A stretch of DNA of 64,000 bases from Brachyspira hampsonii. GTDB taxonomy: Bacteria > Spirochaetota > Brachyspiria > Brachyspirales > Brachyspiraceae. Below the pieces are notes generated by a model that ran no database searches, was not told where the DNA came from, and worked only from the letters and a program-made list of their open reading frames with translations. The stretch spans positions 505,896-569,895 of the forward strand of contig NZ_MDCO01000001.1 of NCBI RefSeq assembly GCF_001746205.1. Direction: 5' to 3'. Positions 27,856-36,392 of this stretch are shown here, piece by piece; positions within the stretch are counted from its first letter, which is position 1; each line of letters begins with the position of its first letter. Position numbers and translations under genes: made by a program.

Positions 27856-28476
27856 ATGGAAAGAAATATCATAGGAGTATATGGACTTATATGCTCCGGA
27901 AAAAGTTCATTTTCTAAGATGCTTGCTAAGGAAATGAATGCATTATATATTGATGCCGATTTGATAGGGCATAGAGCTTTAATTGATAATAAAGATAATA
28001 TAGTAAAAGAGTTCTCAGAATCTATATTAGATGAAAATAATAATATAGACAGAAAAAAACTTGGCAATATAGTGTTTGGCAATTCTAAAAAATTAAAAAG
28101 ACTTCAGGAACTTAATTATCCGTATATAGAAAATAAAGTAAAAGAGATGGTAGAAAATACAGATAAAGATGTTGTTATAGAAGCGGCACTTATCATGCGA
28201 AGTAAAATTCCTTCTATATGCAGCAGCCTAATATATGTCAATGCCAAAACTTCTGATATTATTAAAAGAATGAGAAAAACTAGAAATATTTCAGAAACTG
28301 AAGCAAGAAAAAGATTAAAAATGCAAAGAGATGTTAAAAATAATAGATTCAATGCCGATATTCTAATAAACAACATGAAAGATTATAATAATTTAATTAT
28401 AATCTCTAAAAAATTAGGAAGGTATTATGGAGTTAAATCAAAATCCAAACATAGAAGAAAAAGGATCTTCTATTAA
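27856..28476 (+). CDS. coaE: Dephospho-CoA kinase
   Basis: A 206-residue enzyme for the last step of coenzyme A synthesis, phosphorylating dephospho-CoA on the 3' hydroxyl. The P-loop YGLICSGKSS (residues 9-18) and DADLIGHRAL (about 36-45) match CoaE. VVIEAALIMRS corresponds to the family segment usually read as DVPLLFE, with Leu kept but the following acidic residue lost. The lid region has RMRKTRNISETEARKRLKMQ. The last 50 bases overlap the SPOR gene. Assignment is good although the protein diverges from E. coli CoaE. Confidence 0.85.
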   Translation: MERNIIGVYGLICSGKSSFSKMLAKEMNALYIDADLIGHRALIDNKDNIVKEFSESILDENNNIDRKKLGNIVFGNSKKLKRLQELNYPYIENKVKEMVENTDKDVVIEAALIMRSKIPSICSSLIYVNAKTSDIIKRMRKTRNISETEARKRLKMQRDVKNNRFNADILINNMKDYNNLIIISKKLGRYYGVKSKSKHRRKRIFY

Positions 28477-29242
28477 TCACAATATTGGCAGAAAAAAAAC
28501 TCTTTATATAGTTAATTTTACCCCTATAAGATTATTGATATTTTCTATCAGTTCTGTTGCTTTAATTTTATTTATATTTGTATTAGGTTTTCATTTAGGC
28601 GGTTCAAAACCTGTTCATGCAAATAATACCGATGATTCTATTGCAGCTTTAATGAGAAATGCTCAGGACAGTGAAAATATGGCATCAACAGAAACAAGTA
28701 CAGCTGATATGCCTAATGATGACATTACTGCATTAAGTGAATACGATGCTTCAGTTAATAATAATAGCATTATCAGAGAAGGAAATACTTCTGCAGACAG
28801 ATACAATGAATATACTCAGAATTTGGCTTCTGAATTGGATGCTATCAATGAAAATATTAAAGAAAAAGATACAGCTGGATTGGCACCTAACACAACATAT
28901 ACTCCGCCTCAGCAAATGGCTAGTATAGCTCCTGTTAAGACAACAACTCCTGCAAAGAGTACCGTGCCTTATACTAGAAGTTCTTCATCAGATTCTATAT
29001 ACTTTATACAGGTTGCTGTAGGTTATGACAAAGATAATACTTATTCTGCTAGAGATAGTTTAAAAGCTAAATTCCCAAAAGCATTTATAAAAGAAGAAAC
29101 TATGTCTGACGGAAAAATGATGTATAAATTAAAAGTAGGCAGATATGAAACTAGAGAAGAAGCTCAGAAGGCTTTAGCTGAAATAAAAAAGATACCAGCA
29201 TATAAAGATAGTTATATTTATTCCGATAAGAAAGTAAGTTAA
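28427..29242 (+). CDS. SPOR-domain membrane protein
   Basis: A 271-residue protein. A basic cytoplasmic N-terminus is followed by one membrane helix (about residues 32-55), a Ser/Thr/Asn-rich periplasmic linker and a C-terminal SPOR domain (about residues 190-268: YFIQVAVGYDKDNTYSARDS, then KMMYKLKVGRYETREEAQ). SPOR domains bind septal peptidoglycan with stripped stems, so a role at the division site is likely and fits its transcription with ftsZ. The ATG at 28427 follows AGGAAGG and lies inside the end of coaE. The topology is FtsN-like, but no other FtsN features can be checked. Confidence 0.88.
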   Translation: MELNQNPNIEEKGSSINHNIGRKKTLYIVNFTPIRLLIFSISSVALILFIFVLGFHLGGSKPVHANNTDDSIAALMRNAQDSENMASTETSTADMPNDDITALSEYDASVNNNSIIREGNTSADRYNEYTQNLASELDAINENIKEKDTAGLAPNTTYTPPQQMASIAPVKTTTPAKSTVPYTRSSSSDSIYFIQVAVGYDKDNTYSARDSLKAKFPKAFIKEETMSDGKMMYKLKVGRYETREEAQKALAEIKKIPAYKDSYIYSDKKVS

Positions 29243-29268
29243 ATAAAAATATCCTAAAAGTTATAGTG

Positions 29269-29310
29269 ATGCCCTTTTGAATGAATAATTTGAAAGGGTA
29301 TTATTATTTT
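29269..29310. terminator. Bidirectional terminator between SPOR and PP-loop genes
   Basis: ATGCCCTTT (29269-29277) pairs with AAAGGGTAT (29293-29301, one G-U) between convergent genes. Confidence 0.65.
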
Positions 29311-30376
29311 AAACTATCTGCTCAAATTTAGTATTTTTAGATTCTTTATTATTTATTTGTATTACTTCATTCTTATATTCTTTACAGTTATTATAGTATG
29401 ATGCTGTTATTGACAGAATTTCATTTTCCTCTTTTGAAAAATATCCCATTATCATAGCTGACTTATATATTATATCCTTATCAATATTTTCTGCATTATC
29501 ATCATATATTTCTAAATATCCTAAAGGTCCTCTATTATAATTAGGTTTTAATATTATACAGTTTACTCTTTTTCTTTTTTCAAACGCATCATTTTCTTTT
29601 TCATTTCTTCCAAGCAAAAGCTTAACATTTTTATTCATTCTTATATGTCTTCCTATAGCCAAATACTGCATAAGCTCTATATTAAGTATATCTTTTCCAT
29701 TATTAGAAATTAAATCATTATATCTTCTGGCATATCCTTTATCCACTATAGAACATCCTGCACCTGCAGGTATAGGGTAGTCTGTTATTCCAAACTCTTC
29801 TGCCAATTTCATCTGTACATTTCTGCTTCTTCCGTATATATCATAAAGATTTTCTCTGTTTATAAGCCCTTCTTCTTCAGCTTTAGTTATAGGTAAAAGT
29901 TTAGCAGATAAGGGTCTTAATAATTTTCCTTCAAGTCCGCTTTCTTTTATAGCATTTATCAAGTCCTGAGATTTCTGACTCATAGGTCTTTGTCCTTTTA
30001 CTTCTCCTGTCGCTATAAAATCAAATCCTTCATCTTCCATTATTTTTTTAGCAGTTTTAAGCATTAATATATGACAGTCTAAACATGGGTTAATTGCACT
30101 TCCATAGCCGTATTTAGGATTTAAAAACATATCTAAATAAACATCTTTTAATGATACAAATCTTATTGGTATATTAAGAAAATCTGCAGCTTTTTTAGCA
30201 GGATCTTCACTATATATTTCAAGTAATTCTTCTTTTATGACAGAATATTCCAATCCTGTAACAAATCTTAAAGCAAGCACATCAATATTTTCTCTTTTTA
30301 ATATAGCGCCTACAAGTGTACTATCTAAGCCTCCGGATAATAGTAAAATAGCTTTTGCCTTTTTATCGCTCATCAA
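29309..30376 (-). CDS. PP-loop ATPase, tRNA thiolation (MnmA/ThiI)-like
   Basis: A 355-residue protein. The N-terminus KAILLLSGGLDSTLVGAIL is a PP-loop that adenylates uridine in tRNA-thiolating enzymes. INPCLDCHILMLKTA and a later GAGCSIVDKGYARR carry three cysteines (CxxC plus one) that could hold a sulfur-transfer pair or an iron-sulfur cluster. EVKGQRPMSQ is a conserved-looking box. The C-terminal 130 residues (GRHIRMNKNVKLLLGRNEKE) differ from classical MnmA and suit a separate family of predicted tRNA sulfurtransferases. No cysteine desulfurase lies nearby. I therefore leave it unnamed. It is a single gene on the minus strand. Confidence 0.75.
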   Translation of the reverse strand: MMSDKKAKAILLLSGGLDSTLVGAILKRENIDVLALRFVTGLEYSVIKEELLEIYSEDPAKKAADFLNIPIRFVSLKDVYLDMFLNPKYGYGSAINPCLDCHILMLKTAKKIMEDEGFDFIATGEVKGQRPMSQKSQDLINAIKESGLEGKLLRPLSAKLLPITKAEEEGLINRENLYDIYGRSRNVQMKLAEEFGITDYPIPAGAGCSIVDKGYARRYNDLISNNGKDILNIELMQYLAIGRHIRMNKNVKLLLGRNEKENDAFEKRKRVNCIILKPNYNRGPLGYLEIYDDNAENIDKDIIYKSAMIMGYFSKEENEILSITASYYNNCKEYKNEVIQINNKESKNTKFEQIV

Positions 30377-30604
30377 ATTTTCCTTTGTTATAAATTTAAT
30401 TATTATTTAATTTTTATAATATACTAAAATGATTTTATTTTGTCAATGTTTTATTTAATAATTAAAATTATTTAAAAGTTATTTTATTAACTTTTCCCGC
30501 CGTAAAAACTGCAAAAGTGCAAATACTGTAATATATGCGTTTTTGTATTTATACAAAATAAATAGTAAGAAAAATTCACTATATTAGATTTTTTCAAAAG
30601 TACC

Positions 30605-30790
30605 TGATAGGATTGTATATAAAATTTTAATTATTTATCAATTATAAAAATAATGTTTTCTATGTTGTATAATTGATATTTTAGTATATGAATATATGTA
30701 GTTTTTTACTGCTGACACCATATCTGGACTTTGATTACTCAATTAATAAATAAAATTAGTTTTGAAACAAGTATAATATATTATTAAAAA
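30605..30790. repeat. AT-rich dispersed repeat, copy 2
   Basis: TTTATCAATTATAAAAATAA at 30634 onward and GTTTTGAAACAAGTATAAT near 30766-30784 match the copy at 20697-20812. About 60 bases around CTGCTGACACCATATCTGGA are extra here. It lies in the 745-base gap before the CNNM gene. The first part of the gap (30380-30600) shows nothing I can name. Confidence 0.5.
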
Positions 30791-30828
30791 CAAATTAATA
30801 TTATTAGTAAAATTTTATTTACAAATAC

Positions 30829-30857
30829 TTGAAGTTTTATTTATATTATATTATAAT
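30829..30857 (+). promoter_or_regulatory. Candidate sigma-70 promoter for the CNNM/CorC gene
   Basis: TTGAAG (30829-30834), a 17-base spacer and TATAAT (30852-30857). The transcript would carry a leader of about 255 bases. Confidence 0.6.
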
Positions 30858-30877
30858 ATATATTCATTATTGCTAAA

Positions 30878-30938
30878 GATAAACTCTCTTATAAATATCT
30901 GACAAGTTTTTTAATCAGTTATCAGATGTTAGTTTATC
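30878..30938 (+). promoter_or_regulatory. Structured 5' leader upstream of the CNNM/CorC gene
   Basis: Nested stems GATAAACT/AGTTTATC (30878-30885 with 30931-30938) and ATCTGA/TCAGAT (30897-30902 with 30922-30927) lie about 15 bases after the predicted transcript start. They do not match a riboswitch I know. A leader element controlling a metal-ion transporter is plausible. Confidence 0.4.
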
Positions 30939-31121
30939 TATTTAAAAATTTAATATATTTTTTATCAGCAATAATAGAAAATAATTTTATTAAGGATAAT
31001 ACTTTCAGTACTTACTCTTTTTATACAAATATTTTAATACCTCCCTCTATAAAATCGTATTATTTTCTTTTCAATTTTTTAAATCTAATAAATATTTTTT
31101 TATTTTTAAGGATAAATTAAA

Positions 31122-32420
31122 ATGGATATAATAATAATAATAGTGTTAATACTTTTAAATGGTATTTTTGCCATGTCAGAAATAGCAGTAATTTCTGCAA
31201 GAAAATCTTCACTTATGAAAGACAGTAAAGAAGGAAATAAAGGGGCAAAAACAGCATTAACTTTAGCAGATAATCCTGATAAATTTTTATCTACAATACA
31301 AATAGGTATAACTTTAATAGGTATATTAACAGGTATTTATTCAGGGGATACTGTTGCTAAAGAGCTTGCCGATTTACTTATAAAAATAAATGTTCCTTCA
31401 TCTTATTCTTCTATAATAGCTCAGATATTAGTGGTGGCATTAGTAACATATCTTACATTAATATTCGGAGAACTCGTGCCTAAAAGAATAGGAATGGTAA
31501 TGCCTGAAAGAATAGCAAAAGTTGTTGCGGCTCCTATGACAATACTTTCTAAGATAGGTGCTCCATTTGTATGGGTGTTATCTAATAGTGCATTATTAGT
31601 TTCTAGGGTTTTAGGAATAAAAGATGATAAGACTCCTATAACTGAAGAAGAAATAAAATCTATGATAGAAGAGGGAAGACAAGGCGGAGAAGTTAAGGAG
31701 ATAGAACAGGATATTATAGAGAGAGCTTTCTTTTTGGGAGACAGAAAAATAGAATCTATAATGACGCATAGAAATGATATAGTATTTTTAGATGTCAATA
31801 TGAGTAATGATGAGATAAAAAAAATAGTATCAAAACATTCTTTTTCTGCTTATCCTGTTGCTGATAAAAATTTGGATAATATTTTGGGAGTTGTAAGGGT
31901 AACTGATATATTTGATAAATTGAATAGTTCAAAGGCTAAAATAGAAAAATTTGTGAAGAAAGCCAATTATTTTCATAATAATATGGAAGTTTATTTGGTT
32001 CTTGAAGATATGAAAAAGAATAATACAAAAATAGGACTTGTATCAGATGAGTTTGGAAATATAGATGGAATGATTACTCAAAGCGATATATTTGAGGCTT
32101 TAGTAGGTTCTGTAACTGAGGGAAAAGACAGTAAAGATATTAGAAAGAGAAAGAATGGAGGTTGGTTTGTGGACGGGCAATGTCCAATGTATGATTTCTT
32201 AGAGTATTTTGAAATAGAAGATGAAAATGCTTCCAATCATTATAATACTATAAGCGGTTTAATATTAGAATTATTACAGCATGTGCCTAGAGAGGGTGAA
32301 TCTTTAGAATGGAAAAATTTAAATTTAGAAATAGTTGATATGGACGGGGCCAGAATAGATAAGGTGATAGTAAATAAAATAGAAAATACTGATAAAGATA
32401 ATAACTCAGAAAATAAATAG
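31122..32420 (+). CDS. CNNM/CorC-type membrane protein (DUF21, CBS pair, CorC domain)
   Basis: A 432-residue protein. The N-terminal DUF21/CNNM membrane domain (residues 1-180, three or four helices) starts IVLILLNGIFAMSEIAVISA. A CBS pair follows (IMTHRNDIVFLDVNMS ... SFSAYPVADKNL, then KKNNTKIGLVSDEFGNIDGM). The CorC_HlyC domain ends the protein. The family includes magnesium/cobalt efflux proteins and proteins once called haemolysins. The family members called haemolysins in Brachyspira should not be taken as proof of lysis. It has its own promoter and a long structured leader. AAGGAT is the ribosome site. Confidence 0.9.
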   Translation: MDIIIIIVLILLNGIFAMSEIAVISARKSSLMKDSKEGNKGAKTALTLADNPDKFLSTIQIGITLIGILTGIYSGDTVAKELADLLIKINVPSSYSSIIAQILVVALVTYLTLIFGELVPKRIGMVMPERIAKVVAAPMTILSKIGAPFVWVLSNSALLVSRVLGIKDDKTPITEEEIKSMIEEGRQGGEVKEIEQDIIERAFFLGDRKIESIMTHRNDIVFLDVNMSNDEIKKIVSKHSFSAYPVADKNLDNILGVVRVTDIFDKLNSSKAKIEKFVKKANYFHNNMEVYLVLEDMKKNNTKIGLVSDEFGNIDGMITQSDIFEALVGSVTEGKDSKDIRKRKNGGWFVDGQCPMYDFLEYFEIEDENASNHYNTISGLILELLQHVPREGESLEWKNLNLEIVDMDGARIDKVIVNKIENTDKDNNSENK

Positions 32421-32446
32421 TATTAGAAATATTGAATAAAAATATT

Positions 32447-32528
32447 TGCTCGAGACTGGACTTGAACCAGCACGGTGTTACCCGACAGCACCTCAAGCTG
32501 TTGTGTCTACCTATTCCACCACCCGAGC
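32447..32528 (-). tRNA. tRNA-Leu (GAG)
   Basis: On the minus strand an acceptor stem GCTCGGG/CTCGAGC with one G-U, an anticodon stem ACAGC/GCTGT with loop TTGAGGT (anticodon GAG), a class II variable arm and a GGTTCAAGTCC T-arm. The 3' CCA is not encoded. Confidence 0.95.
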
Positions 32529-32664
32529 TTAAATATTTAAATATTAACGAAGACAATTATATATTAAATTGTTATTTTGTCAAATATTTTCAATTCTGTA
32601 TTTAAAAAAATATTTTTTAATATATATTTATATTATTGTTTATTTTATTATATAAGGAATATAA

Positions 32665-33510
32665 ATGAAATACATATCAAATTTGCATACACATACTATA
32701 TACTGCGACGGTAAAAATACGGTTGAAGAAAATATACAATATGCTATAGATAAAGAATTAATAAGTTTAGGTTTTTCAGGGCATTCTCATTTTTATATAG
32801 ATGATACTTCTATGTCTGAAGAAAATACTATTAAATATTTAAATAATATAAAAAAAGCAAGAGATATTTATAAAGATAAAATACAGATTTATTTGGGAAT
32901 AGAAGGTGATTATTATTCAAATTTAAATAAGGATACTGATAAAGAAATGGGACTTGATTATAGAATAGGTTCTGTACATTATATTGATGATAGTCATAAT
33001 TCGTACTTTCCTATAGATATGTCAAGAGATACTTTTAATGAAACTATAAATCATTTTGGCAATATTAAAGAAGTTATTTTTAGATATTATGATAATGTTA
33101 TAAAAATGATAGAAACTCAAAAACCGGATATCATAGGTCATTTAGATTTGGTGAAAAAATATAATTTGAATAAAGAATATTTTACTGAAGAAGAAGATTG
33201 GTATATAGAAAAGGCAGATGAAGTTATAGATGTTATTGAAAAGAGTAAATGCATAGTTGAAATAAATACTAAACTAATGAACAAAAATAATTTGAATGCA
33301 CATTATCCTAATAAAAGAATTATAAAAAAATTATTAGAGAAGAATGTACCTATTACTATAAATTCAGATGCTCATCAATGTAATAATATAGATAATTTTT
33401 ATTTTGAAACTGCTGATGAACTAAATAAACTTGGTGTGAAATCTATAAAAATGTTAATAGATAATGAGTTTAAAGATATTGATATAAGTAAATTAGGTGA
33501 GAATGTATAA
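32665..33510 (+). CDS. PHP-domain phosphatase, histidinol-phosphatase-like
   Basis: A 281-residue PHP metallohydrolase. Motif 1 is LHTHTIYCDGKNTVEE, then GFSGHSH, GIEGDYYS, RIGSVHYIDD, DIIGHLDLVKKY and ITINSDAHQ; together these supply the metal-binding His, Asp and Glu residues. The order and spacing match the HisK-type histidinol-phosphatase of Gram-positive bacteria (about 265-280 residues). No histidine-biosynthesis gene is nearby, so another phosphate ester could be the substrate. It is a single gene with AAGGAAT as ribosome site, followed by repeat array D. Confidence 0.85.
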   Translation: MKYISNLHTHTIYCDGKNTVEENIQYAIDKELISLGFSGHSHFYIDDTSMSEENTIKYLNNIKKARDIYKDKIQIYLGIEGDYYSNLNKDTDKEMGLDYRIGSVHYIDDSHNSYFPIDMSRDTFNETINHFGNIKEVIFRYYDNVIKMIETQKPDIIGHLDLVKKYNLNKEYFTEEEDWYIEKADEVIDVIEKSKCIVEINTKLMNKNNLNAHYPNKRIIKKLLEKNVPITINSDAHQCNNIDNFYFETADELNKLGVKSIKMLIDNEFKDIDISKLGENV

Positions 33511-33624
33511 TAATAATTTATATAATTAACTATTTAGATACTAGGTTAGTTAAAGCTTTAACTTAAATTTAGTTTAATTATAAAAGTCATAGTAGATAAA
33601 TTTTTATTAAATTATTGATCTTAT

Positions 33625-33957
33625 CACCGCACGGTAAACAAAATTTTTAATATAAAATAATTAAAAATCAAAATTTCAATTATAAATATATATCTTTATT
33701 TAACGTGCGTTAAATAAAGCAAAAATCCTAATAAAATTTGGGTAGGCATGCTTTTATAAATTGGCTAAAAAAATTAATAAAAACTTTTATATGCAGTTAA
33801 AATTAAAAAGTATAATGGGTGGGTTTTTTAAAAGAACTTTATATTTAAAAATCTATTTACATACCCCACCCTTTATTATTTAAAGCTTTAATTGAAATTC
33901 TAATTTAAACAATTTTATAGTTTAATTAGAAAAAGCACACCCGCCCAAGTCTTTTTT
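33625..33957. repeat. Modular GC-punctuated repeat array, copy D
   Basis: The clearest copy. Order: CCGCACGGTAAAC (33627-33639), TAACGTGCGTTA (33701-33712), AAATTTGGGTAGGCATGC (33734-33751), ATGGGTGGG (about 33815), ATACCCCACCCTTTATT (33861-33877) and AAGCACACCCGCCCAAGT (33933-33950). The third block is the inverse of the last, and the fourth of the fifth, so the segment 33734-33950 can fold into one nested hairpin. It lies between the PHP gene and the radA stop, with no ankyrin gene next to it. Confidence 0.85.
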
Positions 33958-33973
33958 AATTCGTAAATTTTTA

Positions 33974-35365
33974 TTAATTTCCAATACCAAGCCTTTTAAC
34001 GGCTTCAGATATATGATCTATACCTATTATCTTTATATTACCCGGATTTTTAATTTCTTTTACAGCTCTCTTTGATATGTACACTTCTTTAAGAGAGAAT
34101 TTCTGCATCTCTTTTATCCTTCTTTCTATAAATCTAACCGGTCTTACTTCACCGGAAAGCCCCAATTCTCCAATATAAGCAGTAGTTCTCTGGATTGATA
34201 TTCCTGACATACTTGAAGCTATTGCCATTGCTATTGCTAAATCACTTGCGGTTTCTTTTACATTGAGTCCGTTTGCTATGTTTATGTATACATCTTGATT
34301 TGAAAGATTTAAATGTGCCCTTTTTTCTAGTATCGCTATTATTATTAGAAGTCTGTACTGATCATAACCTATAGTAAGCCTTCTAGGATATCCGAATGCA
34401 CTGCTTCCTACTAATGCCTCTTGTTCTACGCAAAATACTCTGCTTCCTTCTATTACAGGAGTTATAACATTTCCAGCAAATACTGATTCATTGATGCCTC
34501 TTGTGAATACTCTTGAAGGATCTTTTACTTCCATTAATCCTTTTTCTGCCATCTCGAATATTCCAACCTCATCAACAGCACCGTAACGATTCTTCACAGC
34601 TCTTAATATTCTGTATATTCCTTTATCATCGCCCTCAAAATATAATACGCAGTCTACAATATGTTCTAGTATCTTGGGTCCTGCTATAGTACCTTCTTTT
34701 GTTATATGACCTACTAAAAATATTGTTATGTTTTTTAATTTGGCAGTCTGCATCAAAGCCCAAGCACAGTTTTTTATTTGTGCTGGGGAGCCTGCTATGC
34801 TATTTGTAGAAGGACTGTATATTGTTTGTATAGAGTCTATTATAGCAAGAGATGGAGTATCATCTAATAAAGTATTTATTATATTATCACAGTTAGATTC
34901 TGAAGATATTAAAAAGTCAGAATCTTCTAATGTGAGTCTGTCTGCTCTTAATTTTATTTGTTCAAGAGATTCTTCTCCTGTGAAATAATAAACCTTTTCA
35001 TTTTTAGCAATATTAGAGGCAGTTTGAAGGAGTAGGGTAGATTTACCTATTCCAGGCTCTCCGCCTATTAATATAACGCTTCCCTGTACTATTCCTCCGC
35101 CTAATACTCTGTTAAGCTCATCTATATTTGTTGATATTCTAGTTCTGTCATTAGTTTTTATTTTTTTTAATGGGGTTAATGATGCTTTATCAGTATTAGC
35201 TGATGCGGAAGTTCTTTCTCTTATGGATTTATTGTTGTCCTGAGACGGCTCTGTAACAGGTTTTAAGCTATTCCAAGAACCGCATGAAGGACATTTCCCC
35301 ATCCAATTAATTGTGCTTTCTCCGCAATTATCGCATACGAATATAGTGTTATTTTTCTTAGCCAT
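33974..35365 (-). CDS. radA: DNA repair protein RadA (Sms)
   Basis: A 463-residue RecA-like motor that promotes branch migration during recombination and repair. The N-terminal zinc finger uses C11, C14, C25 and C28 (CDNCGE ... CPSCGSW). Walker A is GGEPGIGKST (residues 101-110), Walker B lies in LAIIDSIQTIY, and the RadA-specific box appears as KNRYGAVDEVGIFEM, with Tyr in place of the common Phe. The C-terminal third is the Lon-like domain (ANGLNVKETASDLAIAMAIA). The length is normal. It stands alone on the minus strand between a repeat array and an Rpn relic. Confidence 0.96.
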   Translation of the reverse strand: MAKKNNTIFVCDNCGESTINWMGKCPSCGSWNSLKPVTEPSQDNNKSIRERTSASANTDKASLTPLKKIKTNDRTRISTNIDELNRVLGGGIVQGSVILIGGEPGIGKSTLLLQTASNIAKNEKVYYFTGEESLEQIKLRADRLTLEDSDFLISSESNCDNIINTLLDDTPSLAIIDSIQTIYSPSTNSIAGSPAQIKNCAWALMQTAKLKNITIFLVGHITKEGTIAGPKILEHIVDCVLYFEGDDKGIYRILRAVKNRYGAVDEVGIFEMAEKGLMEVKDPSRVFTRGINESVFAGNVITPVIEGSRVFCVEQEALVGSSAFGYPRRLTIGYDQYRLLIIIAILEKRAHLNLSNQDVYINIANGLNVKETASDLAIAMAIASSMSGISIQRTTAYIGELGLSGEVRPVRFIERRIKEMQKFSLKEVYISKRAVKEIKNPGNIKIIGIDHISEAVKRLGIGN

Positions 35366-35415
35366 ATTTTTGTTAATTTTATTTATTTTGTTTATAACAA
35401 CTGCTAGTATTATTA

Positions 35416-36330
35416 TTATATACTATCAGTTTCTTGTATACTTAATCCTGTATATTTAGAAATTTTATCAAAATCTATTCTATCTTTCTTCATATTTTTA
35501 GCCATAGATATTGCTTTATTTTTTTCACCTTGTTCTATACCTTTTCTAATGCCTTCTTCAATTCATAATTTTCTTTCTTCTTCAAGCATTATTTGATTAC
35601 CGTATAAATATGCCTGCCTTTTATCATATTCATTCATCATTAATCTATCTTTAATAAAGTTATTGTATCTTTTTTGTACTTATTCCATTATAGGTTTTTT
35701 TCTTACTATATAAGACATAATAACCTCCTTATTATCTTTTTCTTTCATTGTGAAAAAATTAAGCCAACAGTTTAAATCCGGCTGTAATAAATTATATTGA
35801 AATTTGTCGAGTTCAATTATATGAATTTGTAAATGATCTGTCAATAATCTATTATTAAGCGTTTCATAAATCATATAGCATGAATGAATATTATTTGAAT
35901 CATCTAAATTAAAGTTAAGTAAATTAATACTAATTACAGGAGTTAAAGCATCGTATTTTTCTACATGTTTTAATAATTTACTGTAATTTGAAGCCCAATA
36001 ATATAATATTCGTTCTGGAAATCTTGAATTGCCTTGAAGCTGAATTTCTATTATCACTACTGTACCATTTTGTGTAATGCATTTAACATCAAGGCGTCTG
36101 CGACATCTGTCCACCTTGCGTGCTGCCTTCGGTGCTATTGTTTCTTTATTTTGATAATTTTCTTTATAGTTAAAAGGTGTAAGAATTTCAACAGCCCTAA
36201 AAGTTTTCATATTAGAAGCAAGCATTATTGAATTAATAAAGTCAAGCAGTATAGGATTACTATTTGCCGATGAGAATAGATATCTCACAAAGTAATCATT
36301 TAAAACATTAATATCTTTTGTTTTTTTCAT
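35416..36330 (-). pseudogene. Rpn-family recombination-promoting nuclease / putative transposase, two nonsense codons
   Basis: The first 216 codons (36330 to 35680) encode the PD-(D/E)XK nuclease core of the Rpn (PDDEXK_2) family: NDYFVRYLFSS, ILTPFNYKENY, the catalytic stretch RLDVKCITQNG followed by VVIIEIQLQ, and RILYYWASNYSKLL. A TAA follows KKPIME, yet the same frame continues with family-like sequence (MMNEYDKRQAYLYGNQIMLE), meets a TGA after EEERKL, continues again (IEEGIRKGIEQGEKNKAISM) and ends at a TAA at 35416-35418. With both stops read through, the protein would be about 304 residues, normal for the family. The tail is thus cut by two point mutations. The nuclease core might still fold. 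Confidence 0.85.
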
Positions 36331-36392
36331 AATTTTATTATAACAAAAGAGTGTAAATTGTCAAAGCGAAAAATAATTATAAAGCTTTAAAA

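Noticed and set aside
30926-31120. A 64-residue hydrophobic reading frame ending two bases before the CNNM start
   Set aside because: It has no ribosome site, starts inside a predicted leader stem, and its composition is what AT-rich DNA gives by chance.
31122-32420. Calling the CNNM/CorC protein a haemolysin
   Set aside because: The name comes from an old family label; the domains indicate a metal-ion transport protein.
32287-32556. A minus-strand reading frame across tRNA-Leu and the end of the CNNM gene
   Set aside because: It covers the tRNA and the opposite strand of a real gene.
35416-36330. An intact insertion sequence
   Set aside because: No terminal inverted repeats or target duplications are seen around the Rpn-type gene, and the frame has two stops.
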